Assembly (NCBI RefSeq): GCF_009755265.1
Contig: NZ_WPOO01000007.1
Span: 1-64,000, forward strand
DNA: 64,000 nt
Source: Adlercreutzia rubneri
Lineage (GTDB): Bacteria; Actinomycetota; Coriobacteriia; Coriobacteriales; Eggerthellaceae
Reading direction: 5' to 3'
Under the pieces are notes generated by a model. It was not told the origin of the DNA and searched no databases. It was given only the letters and a program-made list of their open reading frames with translations. Within the stretch, counting starts at the first letter, position 1, and each line of letters starts with the position of its first letter. Below, piece after piece: positions 61,975 through 64,000 of this stretch. Made by a program: the position numbers and the translations under genes.

Positions 61975-62138
61975 AAGAGACCTTCCCGCGGCCTTTTTGG
62001 CTTAGAAATCACGAAAGATCGGGCGAAGAGCGCCAAAAAGGCCTCTCAGTAATACAAAAGCGCTCGTTTTCCCAGGTGGCGTATTACAAAAAAGTCTCTA
62101 CTACTCCGATCGCGCCGATTTTTCGTGATTTTCAAGCC
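61938..62138. repeat. Foldback element G, entering the 3' end of menH
   Basis: GGCTTCAAAATCACGAAA begins the left arm 61938-61961, matched by the reversed arm 62115-62138 with two mismatches over 24 bp. A direct copy of its core (AAATCACGAAAGATCGG) is at 62006-62022. Inside, GGCCTTTTTGGC (61990-62001) faces GCCAAAAAGGCC (62032-62043), and GTAATAC (62049-62055) faces GTATTAC (62081-62087). The left arm is translated as the C-terminus of MenH. No ORF in the remainder; 62139-62267 shows nothing else. Confidence 0.8.
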
Positions 62139-62267
62139 AAAAAGGAACTCGAAGTCGCGAAAGGGACTTAATGTCATCACGGCTTCCTGATATCTTCTAA
62201 GCCATGGCCGCGACAGTCGTGGCTGCAGCACCTTCTCGCCGGCTTTTCCAAATTATGACTCACAAAC

Positions 62268-62289
62268 ACACTTTATTATGCTAAAGTGT
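62268..62289. promoter_or_regulatory. Palindrome ACACTTTA-N6-TAAAGTGT
   Basis: Perfect 8-bp inverted repeat with loop TTATGC, about 36 bp upstream of the small repeat-protein start. TATGCT inside could be a -10, so repression at the promoter is plausible. Confidence 0.55.
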
Positions 62290-62324
62290 CGGCCATGATT
62301 TTCGTTCAGGGACATAAAGGTGGC

Positions 62325-62648
62325 ATGGATGCGGCGGCGCTCGCTGTGGCAAGCCAGCACATCGCCCAGCAGTCGTGTGCCCGCGAGGCCGCGGCTATCT
62401 TCGGTGTTCGCGCGATGACTCGGGGGGCCGGAGCGGTTGCGCTGACCTGCCGCGATGCGGTGGCCTGCGCCCTCATGAGCGCGCATAAGGCTGCCCAGTG
62501 TTGCACCGACGCGGTCGAGCGTGCGCTGGCCAGTGCGCACAAGGCGGCTCAGTGTATCGCCGAGGCGGCCCGCGCTGTTGCCAGCCAGCATGAAGCCCAG
62601 CAGTCCCTGCGCGAGGTCTCCCCACAATTTGAGTTCCGATACCAATAG
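62325..62648 (+). CDS. Small Ala-rich protein with four ASxHxAQ repeats, unknown function
   Basis: 107 residues from ATG 62325, with AAAGGTGG just upstream; GTG 62286 is an alternative start without a ribosome site. Four related units occur: AVASQHIAQQSC, ALMSAHKAAQCC, ALASAHKAAQCI and AVASQHEAQQSL. The outer two resemble each other and the inner two resemble each other, with spacing of 17-18 residues for the last three. Likely all-helical. I recognise no family. It lies between a promoter palindrome and a strong terminator-like hairpin, followed by a transporter. Confidence 0.55.
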   Translation: MDAAALAVASQHIAQQSCAREAAAIFGVRAMTRGAGAVALTCRDAVACALMSAHKAAQCCTDAVERALASAHKAAQCIAEAARAVASQHEAQQSLREVSPQFEFRYQ

Positions 62649-62705
62649 CACACGGGTTTTCGCCCGTGGCTATTTTTTTGTAGCCCCGGGCGAAAAGTCG
62701 TGTGC
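62648..62705 (+). terminator. Long perfect hairpin after the small repeat protein
   Basis: Nested stems: GCACACG with CGTGTGC, TTCGCCCG with CGGGCGAA, and GGCTA with TAGCC around a TTTTTTTG loop. The symmetrical 58-bp foldback sits about 40 bp before the symporter start, so it may be a terminator or an attenuating leader. Confidence 0.7.
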
Positions 62706-62747
62706 GCCATCGGACGTATCCGCACACTGGAAGGAAAGAAGAGGGAA

Positions 62748-64000
62748 ATGATCGCGAAAGTTCTTTTGGTAATCGCCTTCGTGGCCGTGGCCGTGGCGGT
62801 GGGCATCTACTGCCGTCGGCACACGGGCACCGTGGATGGCTTCATCCTGGGCGGCCGCAACGTCGGTCCGTGGATGAGCGCCTTCGCCTATGGCACGAGC
62901 TATTTCTCGGCCGTGGTGTTCGTCGGCTATGCGGGCCAGTTCGGCTTCAAGTACGGCATCTCGGCCACCTGGGCCGGCATCGGCAACGCTATCATTGGCT
63001 CGCTGCTTGCCTGGTGGGTCTTGGGCCCCCGCACCCGCGAGATGACCCATCGCCTGCAGGCCTCCACCATGCCGGAGTTCTTCGGCAAGCGCTATAACTC
63101 CCGGGCGCTGCGCATTGCGGCGGCGGCCATCATCTTCGTGTTCCTCATCCCGTATACCGCCAGCGTCTACAATGGCCTGTCGCGCCTGTTCGGCATGGCC
63201 TTCGCGCTGCCCTACGACGTATGCGTCATCGGCATGGCGGTGGTCACCTGCATCTATGTGGTGCTTGGCGGGTATATGGCCACGGTCATGAACGACTTCA
63301 TTCAGGGCATTGTCATGCTGCTCGGCATCATCGCCGTCATCGTGGCGGTCATCTTGAACAACGGCGGCTTCTCCGAGGCCATCATCTCGCTGTCGCAGAT
63401 CCCCGCCGAGGGTTCGGCCATGCAAGGCCCCTTCGTCAGCTTCTTCGGGCCCGATTTGTTCAACCTGCTCGGCGTTGTCATCCTCACGTCGCTGGGCACC
63501 TGGGGCCTGCCGCAGATGGTGCAGAAGTTCTACGCCATCAAGACCGGCCCGGCCATCAAGCAGGGTGCCATCATCTCCACCATCTTCGCCTTCGTGGTGG
63601 CCGGCGGCTCCTATTTCCTCGGCGGCTTCGGTCGCCTCTACGAGGGCCAGATCGAGTACGCCGCCAACGGCACGCCCATCTACGACTCCATCATCCCGAC
63701 GATGCTGTCCACCTTGCCCGACGTGCTCATCGGCCTGGTGATTGTGCTCGTGCTGTCGGCCTCCATGTCGACGCTCTCGTCGCTGGTGCTCACGTCATCT
63801 TCTACGCTGACCATCGACTTTATCAACGGCAATATCATCAAGAACATGTCCGAGAAGAAGCAGCTCATCTGGATGCGTGGGTTGCTCGTGGTGTTCATCG
63901 CCATCTCCGCGCTCATCGCGTTGTTCCAGTATCATTCCTCGGTGGTGTTCATCGCCCAGCTCATGGGCTACTCCTGGGGTGCGCTCGCCGGCTCGTTCCT
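62748..64000 (+). CDS. Sodium:solute symporter (SSS family), 3' end outside the window
   Basis: The first 417 residues are present. Ten or more membrane segments are visible: VGPWMSAFAYGTSYFSAVVFVGY near TM2 (in part), WWVLGPRTREMTHRLQASTMPEFF, PYTASVYNG, VVLGGYMATVMNDFIQG and LVLSASMSTLSSLVLTSSS. It matches SSS family members such as proline or pantothenate transporters. ATG 62748 follows GAAAGAAGAGGGAA. The gene runs past 64000. Confidence 0.88.
   Translation, partial: MIAKVLLVIAFVAVAVAVGIYCRRHTGTVDGFILGGRNVGPWMSAFAYGTSYFSAVVFVGYAGQFGFKYGISATWAGIGNAIIGSLLAWWVLGPRTREMTHRLQASTMPEFFGKRYNSRALRIAAAAIIFVFLIPYTASVYNGLSRLFGMAFALPYDVCVIGMAVVTCIYVVLGGYMATVMNDFIQGIVMLLGIIAVIVAVILNNGGFSEAIISLSQIPAEGSAMQGPFVSFFGPDLFNLLGVVILTSLGTWGLPQMVQKFYAIKTGPAIKQGAIISTIFAFVVAGGSYFLGGFGRLYEGQIEYAANGTPIYDSIIPTMLSTLPDVLIGLVIVLVLSASMSTLSSLVLTSSSTLTIDFINGNIIKNMSEKKQLIWMRGLLVVFIAISALIALFQYHSSVVFIAQLMGYSWGALAGSF

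Overview
The window is a 64 kb piece of a high-GC chromosome whose content points to a gut actinobacterium of class Coriobacteriia, family Eggerthellaceae (Adlercreutzia/Eggerthella-like). The basis is established lineage knowledge plus gene content: several Tat-exported molybdopterin and flavin reductases, LuxR regulators with a 12-TM N-terminal half, menaquinone genes and MurT/GatD. The genus is an inference and was not tested by any search.

Layout. 1-4.7 kb is an AT-richer defence segment: a HEPN Abi-family gene preceded by four regularly spaced GGTACC sites, and a two-gene restriction-modification locus (nuclease-methylase fusion plus double-TRD specificity subunit). 4.7-20 kb is housekeeping and transport: a GMP synthase without its glutaminase domain, a Na+/H+ antiporter, MFS, thioredoxin-DUF2252, a frameshifted PAS-GGDEF protein, a LOG-family protein, VanZ-RDD, a deletion scar joining a luxR remnant to an amino-acid permease remnant, an aminotransferase, a uracil permease and DUF488. 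20-30 kb has a flavodoxin-like oxidoreductase, a HipA-like protein, MATE, an AlbA_2 regulator, and an exported flavoprotein plus NTF2-like protein flanked by two LysR genes. 30-36 kb is a three-subunit molybdoenzyme operon followed by a small Cys-His membrane protein and a DUF4405 protein. 36-44.7 kb has a UvrA-like ATPase, tRNA-Thr(CGT), a MurT-GatD fusion, an LCP protein, exonuclease III and RlmH. 44.9-54 kb has a second molybdoenzyme pair with a Crp/Fnr regulator, MFS, MscL, FolE, an ACT protein, HxlR with a flavin reductase, and a LuxR-12TM regulator. 54-64 kb has a triheme/sulfite-oxidase-fold cluster, menF-menD-menH, a small repeat protein and a truncated sodium:solute symporter.

How it fits together. 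The exported reductases would draw electrons from the menaquinone pool made by the Men enzymes, through the NrfD-type anchor, FeS subunits and possibly the small cytochrome-like proteins. LysR, LuxR and Crp/Fnr genes beside each reductase suggest substrate-specific induction of anaerobic respiration.

Two features stand out beyond the genes. First, many intergenic gaps hold long imperfect inverted repeats (foldbacks, 120-200 bp), each with its own arm sequence and no ORF. Second, a dispersed repeat that encodes SCHPE in frame has entered at least two proteins, a UvrA-like ATPase and the linker of the MurT-GatD fusion, and also lies between folE and the ACT gene.
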